Positions 47,372-61,400 of a stretch of 64,000 bases of DNA are shown here, piece by piece (within the stretch, counting starts at the first letter, position 1; each line of letters starts with the position of its first letter). Position numbers and translations under genes: made by a program. The stretch is from Protonemura montana (lineage: Eukaryota > Arthropoda > Insecta > Plecoptera > Nemouridae), in the NCBI GenBank assembly GCA_947568835.1, contig OX387603.1, forward strand, positions 21,600,651 to 21,664,650. Reading direction: 5' to 3'. Under the pieces are notes generated by a model that had not been told where the DNA came from, made no database searches, and saw only the letters and a program-made list of their open reading frames with translations.

Positions 47372-49457
47372 TTACGACGGGTTGTTTCGTTGCGCCGCCT
47401 CGGGATGCGCGCGAGAACACTGGAACAGCACGCGCGAGATGATGGACGCCACCTGCTGGTCCAGGATCTGACTCATGACAAGCGCCAAGAGCCGCTGCTC
47501 CTGCTGAAGGAACAGCGGCCGGTTGTCAGGATGCCGCGCGAGGTGCAGCAGGGTACCAGCCGCCCGCCGAAGCATGTCCAGACTGGTGCCCATCGAGTCG
47601 GGGTTGTCGCGCAGGGCGCCAATTCCGTGCTGGTTGGCCACCCCCAGCGCACTGGCCTCCGCCTGCTCCACAAACGCGACCAGTAGCGATACGCACGGAC
47701 TCTGCATGGCCACGGTTCGCGCCACACCGCTGTCCGCCGCCGCCAGGTAGTGCAGCAGGTTCACCGCAAACTCGCGCAGCACCTGCTCCTCGGAGCGGCT
47801 CAGGAACTTGGTGAGGACGGCGCAGAGCCGCTCGAGCCGGGAGTACGGCGGCGTGGCGATCACGAGGTCCACATTCGCGTCGGTCACACACAGCTTGCAG
47901 AGAGCCTCAAGAGCAAGGCGTTGCGGCGAGAGCAGCGAAGCGGAGCCAACAGTGGGAAACGGGTCCTGGCCATGCGCCGCTGGACACACGGCCCAGTGGA
48001 GTAGGCCGTCGAGCACAGGCCGCGAGATCTCTTCTGCGTGCTGGCTCAGGTCCATGTGGCCGGCGATGTTGGCCGCTGTGACCAGCACATTTTCCCGGAT
48101 CTGGGCCAAGAACTCCCACCACCACTCACCCTCGCCCTGCAGCGAGCTGCATGAGTCAGCGAAGTCTGCGTCCTCCTCGCGGTCGTAGTTACGCTGCTTG
48201 TGGGTGCGCGCTGGGTGCTCGTGGTGCAGCAGCAGCAGTTTCCCAAGCAGCCCAAGGAACGTTGCGTTGCGCGCAAACTCGACCTCATTACCCGGCACGA
48301 ACGTCAGATTGCGCAGGATATTGGACAGGCAGACGCATCTTCGTGCCAGCGAGTCCTGCGTCTCCGTCACCAGGTAAAGGCTAGCCTCGTCGCGAGCGTA
48401 GCACTCGTCCTCGTAGTCCGAAACACGTCGTCGCTTCAAAGTGCCAGCTGGGTCGCGAATCTGCGGTTTTGCCGGCTCTTCCTCGGCTGGCTCCAGATTG
48501 GCTACCTCCTCCGCAGGCTCCTTCTTGATCTCCATGGGCTCCTCATCTTTCTCGGGTTCCTTGTCGACGTCGTTGCACACGGGCGTCTCGATCGTGCAGT
48601 CTGCCACGATGCTCTTGATGTCATGTGCCGTTCGCTTAGGCTCCACATCTTTGGCGGGTACCGCTACCGGCTTGTCGGTGCAGTTTGTTTTGGCCTCAGC
48701 GTTGGTTTTGCCGTCGATGTTCGTCTTGTCGTCCAAGACGCTCGTCTTGTCGTTAACCTCCGTGTCGTCGTCCCTGGTGACCACGTCGTTCTTCTCGACC
48801 TTCTCGACCTTTTCGCGGATTTCGCGTGCCAGCACGTCGTTCTCCTCGGCGGGCACCTTCTTCATTCGCGACAGCAGATCGTTGAGCGTCGTTTTAGTCC
48901 GCTTTCGCTTCTCACAGTTCCTCCGTTCGACACCCGCTACGACCTGCTCCTTGCCCGACACTACCGCCGCTGTGTCCTCTTTGCTAACTATCACATGAGC
49001 CGGCGCACTCGCGACCTCAGTCTTGTCCTCAGGCTCCACTTTCGGCGTAACCATCTCCGCCTCTGCGTCGACGCAAAGTCTTAAACTGGTGTCGGGCCCG
49101 GTCTCCTCACTGGTTACCTTGTCCGCGCTTTTTGAGAGGAGCCGCACAAACGGCACGTTGCCGAACTCGCCCTGGAAACACGTGATGATGTACTTGGTCG
49201 AAACATTGTCAGCGGCCGTCGTCTGCCACGGGTCGGGGTCAGGCTCGGTCAGCTCGCCGTCGATGTCCCACGACTTGTGGGAGTCCACGACGAAGATGTC
49301 CTCGTCCTTGTTGACCACTCGGATGGGCTCCCCCTTGCGCGATAGCAGTGTGTAGTTGGCAGTTGCGGTGAGAACGGTGACACGGTCCGTGCAATCGACA
49401 GGAGTCAGCACTGAGCCGAGGTCTACTGATGAGTGCTCCGTCTTGACGCTGCCATAC
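47372..49457 (-). CDS. osa: ARID1/osa terminal exon (BAF250_C region)
   Basis: 2086 nt, starting in phase 2 with the codon shared by GKW|YGSVKTEHSS. Holds YIITCFQGEFGNVPFVRLL, then a Lys/Glu/Asp-rich low-complexity insert (about 48430-49010), then RRVSDYEDECYARDEASLYL and the alpha-helical BAF250_C repeats (CVCLSNILRNLTFVPGN, ENVLVTAANIAGHMDL, LLHLARHPDNRPLFLQQEQR). Ends AAQRNNPS-stop. Strong GC bias over the helical part creates long antisense ORFs. Confidence 0.96.
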
Positions 49458-52400
49458 CTGAGCAGGGGAGGGTCAGAGTTAGGTATCCCATAGAGACATC
49501 TCATTGCTAAACACACTTGGTGTTTGTGCTGGTAACTGTAGGTCCTATCATCAAAACAGATTGACTGAACATCTTTATCTTGAAGTTTGATTGATGGTAC
49601 CCTTAACACAAGAAAGGTTGACTAAGCTAAGCTTGCCTTTAATTGCCTTTGATTAACTGATACAGAATCATAGACATATAGAGATATTTAAGGCTTCCAA
49701 ATAATCCACACAAAGCATCTACCATTAACTGTATTCATTGGTAATTACTAATTAGCGTGCGCCCCCATGGCAGAAAGCTGGTAGGCTGAAAGCCACAACT
49801 CACCACTTTCCCTCAGCGTGCACGGCCGGCAGGTTATCGAACATGTTCGCAAGGCTCTTGCGGAAATGCTCGAGCAGCACGTCGAGCAGACCGGGCAAAT
49901 GCGCCAGGCCAAAGTACTGCACCGACGAGTCATCGAACAACAGGATGTTGAGCACGTCCAGCGCCCAGCAGCTCTCTGCCAGCAGGCCAGACCGAAGCGA
50001 CATCATCAACCGCCACGCCTCCACTGGCGCTACGTCGGCGCGAGACATGCGCTTGCGCTTGTACTGCACTGGCACCGTCGACTCAACTGAGTCGGGAGGG
50101 AAGCTGATCTCACGCTTGGCGTTCGAAGGCTGCAAAAAAAGACGAGGGCAGTTAAGCAAAAGCAAGGTGTGTTTGGAACCTGTCTGGGTCAATATTATGC
50201 AATTCCTAACTGGAGACTACTGTTCTACTATCTTCCTTTAAGACACTCAAGTGAAGTTCAGAAGTGCATTGGCTATTTTCTCTATACGATAGTTATTTGT
50301 CACCTGCTTTGTGTACCAAGATTTTACTGATACTCCTTCCATGAACTTCTTTGTAGAAATGTGTGAAGGACAGGGGAAAGTAGAGTAGTTACAGACTTTC
50401 CTCTTCCCCTCACAAATATCCAGTCTTTTGGAACTACACACTAATACATTTTTACAAAAAGAGTAGCACAAAATCAAGCGAACCTTCATGCCGGGCGGTG
50501 GCTGCATGGGGCCGAACTGTTTGCCGTCAGGCCTGAACTGTTGACGAGGTCCCATCTGTGGCCGCAGTGCGGAGCTGGGACCCACACCTGGGGTCGACAT
50601 GTTGGGTGGCCATTGCTGCTGGCCCTGGTCATGAGAACACACACTGACGTTAGTCTTTTTCCACCAACTGTGCAATCAGTCACCCACTATGGGTATACAT
50701 CCAAAACCAGCCATAGGCTGCTCAAGTCTCAAAAACATTGCCACTGACAAAGCTGACCATACAAATATTCCTGGCTTAATAGACATTATCCAAATTATTT
50801 AATTTTCAGTTCTCAAAGATATGTATTAGTTGCTGTCGGTTGAACTCCTTATAAGCAAAACTTGGTAAGCTATGTCAAAACTTGGTTAGAAAAAGTATTT
50901 CAAATTTGTATGTGAGTATGGTGAAGTGAGGGTGGTTTAATGGGTAGAATAATTTCATCTGGCCCATACCTGCTGCGAAGGGGGGTAGGGAGGTTGCTGG
51001 CCAGGGTACCGGTGCTGATCCCACTGGTTGTTCACGGGCTGGCTGTTAGGAGGGCCAGCAGGCCGTGGGGGCCCCTGGTTCCACTGCTGAGGTCCCTGGG
51101 GCCCTGGGCCCTGCGGTGGGTACTGGCCTCGGTACTGGTTGTTGTTCCATCCACCTATACAAGGCAGAAACAATACGGTTCACATTCTGGTACTTTACTA
51201 AATAGGTATACCCAGAAAGAAAGTTGTCTACCAAAAGTAAAATATTAAAGGTATGGTGGAAATAAAATTCATGCCCTTCTATAAAAGAGTTCAAAAAAGA
51301 GCGCAGAAAATATTTTATTATTTAGCATTGGATGGCACCTTCATGGTGTTTGGAAAATCAACCATCGACAATGACTGTGGACACATCAAATTACAATAAG
51401 ATAATTGTAAACCAACCAAGTAACCAAAATTGGAACAGCATAAAAGGTAAAGACTTCGCTAAATGGGCTGCAAATGTGCATTTTAAACGAGAGCTACGCA
51501 CCAAACATGCCTGGCCTCTGCGGTGGCTGCTGAGGCCCGTACGGTGGGAACGGCGGCTGCTGCTCCTTGGACGCGAAGTCAGGATGGCGTCGCGGCTGTG
51601 GTGCGGGCGGCGGCATTGACTTGCTCGCGGGGCCTGCCGCGTACACAGGACCGCTCACAGCTGATGGCGGCTGCCCAGGGTACGGCTGCTGCTAGCAAAC
51701 GGAATTTTCACATCAGTACAGAAGACAAATATAGCCACAGGCGCTTATGGAGAGCACCAAAGCACTTTCCTTTAACGATGTTCTCATCAAATTCTACTGT
51801 AGTTGTCAATTGGGTCACTTTTTCCTCTATGCTAAGTGTTAATTGATTGCAGATAATGGCAAGTGTCCTCACATCCACAAAAGCATTGTTGCTTTTGTGA
51901 AAAAAAGTTGACATAGAATGAAATACCCACTTGAAATATGAGCATTGATCAGTAATTAGTTCCTTTATTTTGTTCCTAAAATATTTGTGATGAAGTACAT
52001 GCTTGCAAAGGTTAGTACTTCTAGTCAACATTCATTAGGGTCTAGCAGGCACAACACATAAAGCAACCAAATGAATCGAACAAACAATACATGCTAGTTA
52101 GTGAAACACAGAGCCGAAGGGAAAACGTACTTGATACGACGCTTTGACGGGGGCTTGGGGAGCCACAAGCTGTCGGGCAAGCTGAGATGTCGGGAAATTT
52201 ACAGGCGGCTGCTGTTGCTGTTGCTGCTGTTGCTGTTGCATCTACAATGTCCATTCACAAGCAAGACAAGGCGTTACGAAACACAGCGTACAACTAGTTA
52301 TTGCAGCACATTACACAATCAAACGAACACACGATACAACATACAAAGCAGGTGAAAAAACTTGTCAAAGAACAGTACAGGTGACATTTTGCGACAAAAC

Positions 52401-55400
52401 ATTAAGCATTGCAAGCATTTAGCAGGCTAATCGAGACTGGTAAAATCTCATGCATAAAATTTTGAGAACAAACAAAAAGGACAAGTAAAAGTCTAGCCAC
52501 AATTGTCCTAACCATGCTCAATTATTTGTTGAAACTGGATAATGGTTACAGATCCCTAGCCAAACAAAAAAGGTTATTATGGTAATTTCTCCCAAGAGCT
52601 GTCAAGTTTGAAGTTAAAAGAAGTATCCACTGTTCAGAAGACTTTCTATGCTAAGTTTCCTGGAAAATTGTTCAATTAGCAACAACGTTTGGAGTGGTGA
52701 CATTTTCCTCACAGCAGCAATGAGAAGGGGCTCTGTAGAAAAGCTACACTAGCATAAAAGCAACACAACACACAAATGCCCTCCATGCACCATGGTCGTT
52801 GCCTCGTGAAGCAAGCCATAGAAACGCACCTGATCCGGTCGGTAGTAGTCCTGCTGTCCAGGATATCCTGCCTGTTGGGCGTTGGGTGGTCCGGGTGGAA
52901 CGGGACCAGGAGGATTTCCGTACCCCGGTCGTGCGGGGTATCCTGGAGGCTGCTGTCCTGGACCCATTGGGTAACGATTGTACGGGTCTGGACCTGCTCC
53001 CGGCTGCTGCATGTTGGGAGTGGGAGGATTTCCAGGACCTCCTCCTTGGTTGTAAGCCCTAAAAAAGTCAGAAGTGGTCAGAACTGTACTAATATCTGCA
53101 GATGCTGTCTTTAACAGATTTTAAATAAATTATTAAGAATAGTGAATTGCTATTTTGCCATTAGATTGCATTCAGTTTCACAAACAACAAGCGCTCAACA
53201 CGGCAAGTTAACACGGTATACCAAAAATGCCCGTTTTTTTTTTGCAGCTCAGAAACGAGTTCTAAAATATAGTTCTATTAGTTTGAAAGGAGTGAATTTG
53301 AGAGGTCGCCAGTTACGAACCTGTCTCCTTCGGCACCGTACGGTGGGTACATGGGCCGGTTAGGTGGGTAGCTGCCGGCAGGTCCAGGAGGGTACTGCTG
53401 CTGGTTGTACTCTTGCGGAGGCCCCCGGTTGTACTGGTCGGGGTACTGGCCATAGCCTGCCGCCTGCGCCTGTGGGTGTCCTTGTGGGTATCCGCCTTGC
53501 ATGCCTGTAACAGTCAAAATATGTCAAAGCTTGCACCCACAAAACATTGCCATATCATCTCTACTACCGGTGTGATGGAAAGTGTTATCGAGGTAGGCCC
53601 TGATGCCCACTACTATGGAGCAGGCAAATAATGTATTCTTTACAATCACTCAAATTATCAGTGATTGTTACAAATACAGCTTTCTTTTCGTGAAGCGTCA
53701 ACATTGAGAAGTTGGTTTGGGATTCAGTAGATGTAATCTACACTTTTTACCAATTGCTATGACTTCAAAACAGTTTTACTTGCACAGCTTGGATGTTTCC
53801 TAGAGTAATTTTTTTACATTCTTTGCATGAAATGGTAACTCGCAAAATTGTAAACGGAACTAGATAATATGTCCGTGGTGGTGGCTATCAGATAGATGTT
53901 ACGTTGTACTAATTATAACTAAATGAATGTACAATTTATTCAAAAGTTGATGTACAATACTTCAAAGTTTAACAAAACACACTCATAGACCAACGATAGC
54001 ATAAAAGGGATCGAAATATAAACAGTAGAAAATAATAGAACAAAGTATTTTGCGTAACCAAAGTGCAAAACGATAAAACTCTTGACGAAAGGAAGAGAAA
54101 CTGACAATTGAAACCAGCGAGCACGTAACTTTGCTGGATGATTGCGGTTTGGAAATCACACAGAATAACGATCACGTAACAAAGTAGGTTCTAGGCAAGG
54201 TTAAAAAGTATATAACACGGCCGGTCATCGGCGGATCGGCAAGACAAACTCGTTACTATCTAGCAGCCAAAAAAAAAAAAAAACTCTTCTAAAAACAAAA
54301 ACAACTTAACTTGCAACAAACTGGCAACTAGCACCTAGGTTGGACCCAACTGATTACAACTTCAGGGAAATAATAACACAGGTAATGTCTAGCATGCCGA
54401 AATAATAATAATGATGATGAAAAGCACGGCAATCGAAGCAATACCATGGAAGAAATGACGTCCGAACGAAACGAACATCTGAGTAACCAACTCATGCGAG
54501 AGTAAATCACAAGAAGATTGACTGTGCAACAAAAACACGATCAAAGAAGTAGTATATATGTAACGTAAATGAACGTTGAGACTAGTGAAATGAGTTGAGC
54601 GAGGGTCCGCTCGTACCTGGGGGACCGCGAGGGGGACCAAACCCTGGGCCGCGGGAATGGCTCGTGCCGCCAATGTCGTCAAAGGGATTCGCAACGCTTA
54701 TGTTATCCCCTGCATTTAGGTGAGGCACCCCCAACACACCTAGCAAGCAGGAAATAAGCATCCACTCAATGCCTGCCGATTTCTCCGTGATCTCTCGTCA
54801 ACATACTTGCATTAATCACAGCTGAACTTTCCCCCCAACAGGTTTGCACACAGCTAGCTAGCTCTTGAAAATTATTTTAACCTACAAAATTAGATACTTT
54901 TGAAGAGTTCCACTCAAAAAGGGCACGAAGGCTATTATGCAAAACAAACAAAAATTGCAATTAGTTCAAATGAAATCCTCTAACAGGTCAAGATAGTAAC
55001 AATTAAAACCATTAAAACATATAGCCTGACCACAAACGTTTGTGCATGATGATTGGAAAAGTTAAAATCGAACAGAAGATTTAACTGAAAATACAAAATC
55101 TGGATGTAAGCATGTTATCTACTAAAGCTAGACTTCCATTCCACTAGATTATGTACAGACACGGTAAGGTAAGTAACAAACAATAGAAAAGGTTATCCGA
55201 AGCTAGCAAGAGACCAGAAGCAGTGTTAGATGGCGTCAGTGCTTGCTGGTTTAAGTTGCCTTGTGTGATTGGTTTCCACTGTCGACTGATCTGAAGTGAG
55301 CAGCTTGCACTGCACAACAATTCCCAGTGAGCGTTGTTTCATAACAGAAGCAGGCAAAGGAGAAGATCACTCACCTGGATGCGGTGATGGAGCATTGGTT

Positions 55401-58400
55401 TGCGAGGCTGGCCTCTGCATTGGTTGCGGATTGTAGTCTGGGGTGGCTCCTGGAGGATAGCCTCCATAGCCATAGCCGTCCATGGAAGCTCCACTCGAGC
55501 CCGCTGCCGGGAACGAGTCCTGAGAGTTGGACGAGCCTGGCGAACAAGATGCTTGTGAGGAATACATCTACACAGTCCAGTGGTTGCACTAAGAATGGTT
55601 GCCCAGTCTCTAATACATTCAACAGTCAACAACAATGGCCACCTTTCACTTGACATATGAGTTTTCATGGCTCATTGTTGGAACATATTGATGCTGAACA
55701 GGTAAATATGTAAAAATTAAACTGAAATTTATATTTACTTTCAAAATAAGTGTCCCATATCATGTTAGATAGTGACAGACAAACTAGATCCACATAATTC
55801 AATATTATAAAAATAAAACAAGTTCAATTACAAAGCACAGCCTTCTCAAATCATTTCACTGTATGAACTGCTTCAATATAGTGGTAGCTGTGATTCACAT
55901 TTCATATTTCACATAGCAAACTTGCAAGGCTGTCATTTCAATATCCTCGCCAAAATTCACGCTTCAGCATAATTCCTCTCACATTTCCAATTGCAATGAA
56001 TCATCATTTTCTACCTTATAATTAGTTAGACAGCTAGTTAGAACGAAGGTAAAAAAACACATGAACACACATTTCTTACCAGGTGATGGCACAGAGGTTG
56101 CTTTTGGGCCCTTCTTCTTGGAGGACGCCTCAACTTGGTTGATGATGGGCTGGGGATCGATGCCTCCTCGGTCGAACATACATTCGTACGCAAGCAGGTT
56201 CTTGGTGTAGTGTTTCCGTAACGTGTAAGCTGCGCTGGACGAGGCACCAATGCCCAGCAATCCGGCAATGTCTTTCCACGTCTTGTTCTTGGTCACCTGA
56301 AAGCAGCAACTTCGTATCGACCGGAACCTTGCACACACCAGTAAGCAAACTCGGAACAAAATTCACCCAAAACATACAGAACATAAACCACTCATCTCAG
56401 AAAAGAACACCGTTAAACAGCGAATATCAACATTGAAACTTGAATTGAAACTTTAAATTAACTTGAACAAAACATTTTAACATAGTCTTAAACTTTGAAG
56501 AAAAGTTTAAATCAACAACACCAAGATATCAGAATATAAACGTAAAGGCGATGGAAACGTGATTGAGGAAGGCAGGTTGGGTACAGCTTTTGGAAAGAGT
56601 ACAGCTACGAACTATTACTAGTAGACTATAAGGTTGGAACTAAACACTGCACCTTGCATACCTCCATGAAACCCCCCCTCTCCTTGACATATAGATAGAG
56701 TCTAAAGAGGTCGAGGGGGTTTTTGGAGATGGTGGGACACGCAGAGATTGGCGTTCCCCGCTCTTCCATGTACTGGAGCAGCTTGTCGAGCCACATCCGC
56801 CGCTCGTGGCTCTCATCCATCTCGTAAAGCTTGCATAGACTGTCGGGTTTCTGCGGAAAACACACGGCCGAAGTTTTAGACATCGCAATTGAAATCTCTT
56901 ATCAATTTTGCAGTGATCCACAACTTCTGAGCATGCACACTCTCACGAATCTAGTAGATGTGTGAGCAAGAGACAGCTAGTAAAATAATAGCCTGCGATG
57001 TCTAAATGTGTGTAGCTGTATTCAATGTTTTGTAAGTGTATTGCCATTGGTTTGACTCTTAATGTCACAATGGGTGTTAAGTCAGTACTTGCCAAAGAAA
57101 TAAATCAAACTAATTTATCAACAGAAAGAATTTAGTGCTTCTACAAAGATTGTCTGGACATGAATCTTGTAATTACGTGCTTTTCTACAATGAAATATGG
57201 AACTCTAAGTAAATTATAGATACCTAGTTTGAAGTTGTGAATCACTGACACATTTCCCACATGCTTACAGTTATTAACATTGCTAGCAGTTAACATTAAA
57301 ATTGTTAGTTGGTTACATCCACTACCAATTGTTGGCTGGCCACACCGCTACTGGCTTACTAGGAGTAAGGAATATGGGTGAGTGGTGACCATAGTAGTGA
57401 CTACAATCTAATCTACCCACATCCTTCGTGCACAATGCTACTACGTCCATGCCCTCTGCCCATGCTCAGCTGACTCTATTCTACCAGGTCTGCATTCCAT
57501 TCACTCTAAGTAACGAGGTTAATTTGTAAATAAGAGAGGAAGTTTGATCAAAAAGTGAAAGAAACAATTTCTGCGTTGAAAGAAACATAATTTCGTAATC
57601 GTTCTCTTTTTTTTCTCGATTTTAAAATCAGGGTTTCCACTCACAAAAGAAGTTGAAATATCCTGATTTTTCCAGGCGTTAGTTCATTTCTGATTTTAAT
57701 TTCGATGTGTGCTCGGTGAACGATAGCAAGAGATATTATGACGATTGGGAAACGCAACACGGACGGAATGAATCACAAGCATGCTCTGCCAAATAGCTAC
57801 TACGGACCACCTTTAACATCGAAAACATGTAACGAGCAATGCTTGTGACTTTTCCAAACCATCGACAACACAAAAATCAACCAAGGGTAGACCAGGACGT
57901 AAACAAGGGGTGAGAAACGAAAATTACTGCAGCCGATAACGTTTCTTATCTCCAAATTCACAAGACGTAGGTATTTAAAGACAAAATGAAACATTATCAA
58001 AATTCTCTTACTTTTCCTAATTTTTTCCCAGGTTTTTTAGTTTTTCCATGTGGGTGGGAACCCTGTTAGTGAAATGGATAGAGAAAATGCAAGGTTAGGT
58101 TACGTTATTAATCTCGGTTAAAGCATACAATCTCAACAGCTAGAATGTAAAGTAAACGATAAAAACCTTTGATCTGTATGGATCTTGATGGACATGACTG
58201 TTAAATACCTGCAAAGAAACAATGGGGAATAGAACTCAACTAGTAGCAGGCGATTATGTACCCGGTTTCACGGGCACAAGTCAAAGCGCCGGCGAGCGTC
58301 CAGGATCGCAACGCACTCATGGCAACAACAAAGTTTACACCCTCTCCTTGCTAAAAACACACCATGCAGCAATGTGCTCTCGGAAATGGCAGTCAGGTGA

Positions 58401-61400
58401 ATGAGAATCTGAATCCTCTGAAACTATGTCACCTGCTGGTGGATTTAATTTACAAGAGATCTGTGCTTCCTTCTGAACAAGAATGCACGTACATAGGGGC
58501 TTTTCTAGAAGAATGAGATACCATCAGTAAAACAACAAAAAAAAATCTACCTAACAGTACAGTGAATTATTTGAACAGTCTTGGAGCAAATGCTAGGGGT
58601 TTAGAACATTTTCTGACTTTGCATTCTGAAGTTAGCTAGCTAGGCACTTGGCTCCCATTCATACCTACTGAATGATTAATCAATGCAGCTCTCCGTAAAA
58701 GACAATTCCATACAATTTTAATGTTCTTTGCACATTAGTAACTGTCGCTTGAATGTGCATTAACATAAGATCTACCAGACTGTTCTAAGAAAATAAAAAA
58801 AGGACAAGTTTACTACAAGTAGCCAAACAAGCTAGATGTAGAATTGACAATCCTGAGCTACTTCCAAAAAGCTCAATGAGAGTGATTGATGATGGACATA
58901 AAGATGATGTAGTTGCTTTCTTCAAGTACTAAGTATTTTCCCCTTTTAATGAGTAACTATCATTGCAATCAATAAGTAGGCAGCATTGAATTGCACTGTA
59001 ATGCAATGTTACCACAAATAAACACTGTAAAATCCTAACACATGACAATAATCCATCTCTAGTTCCAGACAAAATATTTTCCTCAAAAAAGGCTGTCCAT
59101 GTACATCACCTATCACGCACCTCTCCTGAATCTGCATTTGCTCCAAGACCCTATCTCGGCTGCCCACTCGCAGAGCCTGGGGGAAACTCACCGGTGACGC
59201 AGGAGTTCGAGGCCAGCTTGGACTGTTTACATCGTACTCCTCATGCATTGAGTTGACGCTGGCAGCGCCGGGCGACGGTGCGGTGCTGAGAGGCGTGGCC
59301 GGATGGCCGTGGTAGCCTGCATCCTTGCGCGGGGCTTTGGGGCCCGCTGAGTCCTCTGCCGAAGCCGCAGACGCATTGGACAGCGTCGACTGCTGCGAAC
59401 CGTCGTCAAGGGGCGCGCCATCTGGACCTGTCGTCACCACTGACGTCACGCCCGCGCTGGAGTTGAGCGGGAGAGCGCCTGTAGAGAAAGTGAGGTTTGT
59501 GTTATGTTCATTTTCCAAATATTTTAATAACCTCAGCAGCAGTAACGAGTTCAGACATTCTGCTTAGTAAAAATCTAGAAATTATTTTCTGAGCTTGAAG
59601 GTATACGAGTGGATGTACTGCAGTGTAACTCAGAAGCATACTGCCCTTCCAAAATTCATAAGTTCTGGCTTCAGGCGCAAAAGGTTTAATTCCTGAAGTC
59701 GATGGGACTACCACAGAGGAAAACGACGTAGAAGCCGCTCAACTCGTGTCTTACCTGCTGGCACAGCCGACGTGTCGTTATCGTGTGCAGCATCGGCCAT
59801 GTCTGGATGTCCATGGGGCGGTGCAGAATGGGAATTGGCTGGCGGGGGTGGCATGGGGCCGTCGTGGTGTCCGCCATGGCTGTTGGACATCGGTCCTGGC
59901 CCTGGCGCCGGCCCTGGGGGCCCCGTGGGGCCTGGAGGTGTGGGACCCGCTGACGATGGCGGGCCCATCCCTGAGCCGGGACCTGGAACACAGGCTTGTT
60001 AGCTGAGGGCGAGGGTAGTTGGGCAGAACCCATAACAGGAGCTTTTGTGTCCTACTACACAAGGGTTATTGTAAATCTGGGCTGTCTTAATTTGCTCTAG
60101 CGATACACTAGTCTTAGAATGCAAAGATTAGCTAGAACATAGCAGTGAAAAGATCTAGATACTAGATAGTAATAAAAACATAAAAGATTCTGAAATTATT
60201 CCTGGCTCTTAAACAATAGCAACTAATAGTAAAAATTATGTGCAGAAATTCTGAAACACATCTGGCTACTAATTGGAAATTGAAAGTATGCAGAGTGGAA
60301 CTGAGGTTAAAATTCATAGTATGTTTATTGTCCAGAATAGTAAAGCGTTTGATCTATAGAATCTAAGTGCAGGTGTGGAAATGCGTTCTCACCTGGAGGT
60401 CCCATTCCGCCGGGAGGGGGGCCCATTCCGGGGTGGTGGTGGCCCGAAGGAGGTGGGCCCATGGGTGAAGGGCCCATGTGGTGCATGTTGCTTGGAGGGC
60501 CCATTCCTGGACTGCCTGCTGGCATGTTAGGTGGACCGCTTGGACCGTTTCCTGCAACAACAAAAAAACACGTTTCAAAAGGAAGTCAACAGATAGTCAA
60601 CTCCCAGAAACATCCAATAATCCTAGAAATGTAAAATTATTGCCTGATTTATTTGCTTTTATGACAAACAAATCAAAGCAATGCTGATTTTTTTAACAAA
60701 ATAAGACGACTTTCTACTACTGCATGGATCTACTGCTAAACCAACAAGCCAAGCAGACAAGAGAAGGGTGCTCTTACCAGGCCCGTAGGGTCCGGGTGAA
60801 GGCGGCATACCGCCAGCCGCGCCGAAGCCCATCTTGTGCTGCAGATGCTGCTTGAGGTAATTGGGCGGCGTGTGCGGCCGAGGCCCCTGCCCAGGTGAGT
60901 TGGTTGGTTGCGGAGGCCCAGCTGGCTGACCAGGAGGGCCCTTGCCCCCCATCATGCCGGGCGGCTGGCCCATGCCAGGCCCACCCCAACCCTGGTAGCC
61001 GCCAAACTGCGAGTGAGGCACGTGATTCGGCATAGGCCGGCCGGGGTACTGCCCGCCCGGACCCATGCTGTTAGCCTGAGGGTTCTGTTGGCCACCCGGC
61101 ACCGGGCCTGGGCCATAGCCTTGAGACGGTCCGTAGCCCTGGTTGGGGCCCTGCGGCCGAGGGTTGTAGTTTCCCTGTAAGCAATAAGACTTGGAATAAG
61201 AAACACGGGAAAAAAACCTTGTCAATGCTGTGTCCAAAACAAAGATATCAACTGTAGAAAGTAATGGTAGGTAAACTGAATTCAGACCAAATTACTTATT
61301 AGCAATTTTTAGTTTGCAAAAATGTTATGGCATACTATCCAATCAAGTATTGGTTTTTTTTTGTCTTTCAGTACCCAGAGGTAGCATAAAACAAACCAAC

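Noticed and set aside
47165..47686. 173-codon plus-strand ORF
   Set aside because: Overlaps the ARID1 stop and 3' UTR in antisense; low-complexity Arg-rich translation with no family motif.
48200..49084. 294-codon plus-strand ORF
   Set aside because: Antisense shadow of the GC-rich ARID1 terminal exon. The minus strand has clear BAF250 homology and consistent splicing.
50940..61250. Plus-strand ORFs of 70-110 codons over the ARID1 exons
   Set aside because: Shadows of Pro/Gly/Gln-rich minus-strand exons.
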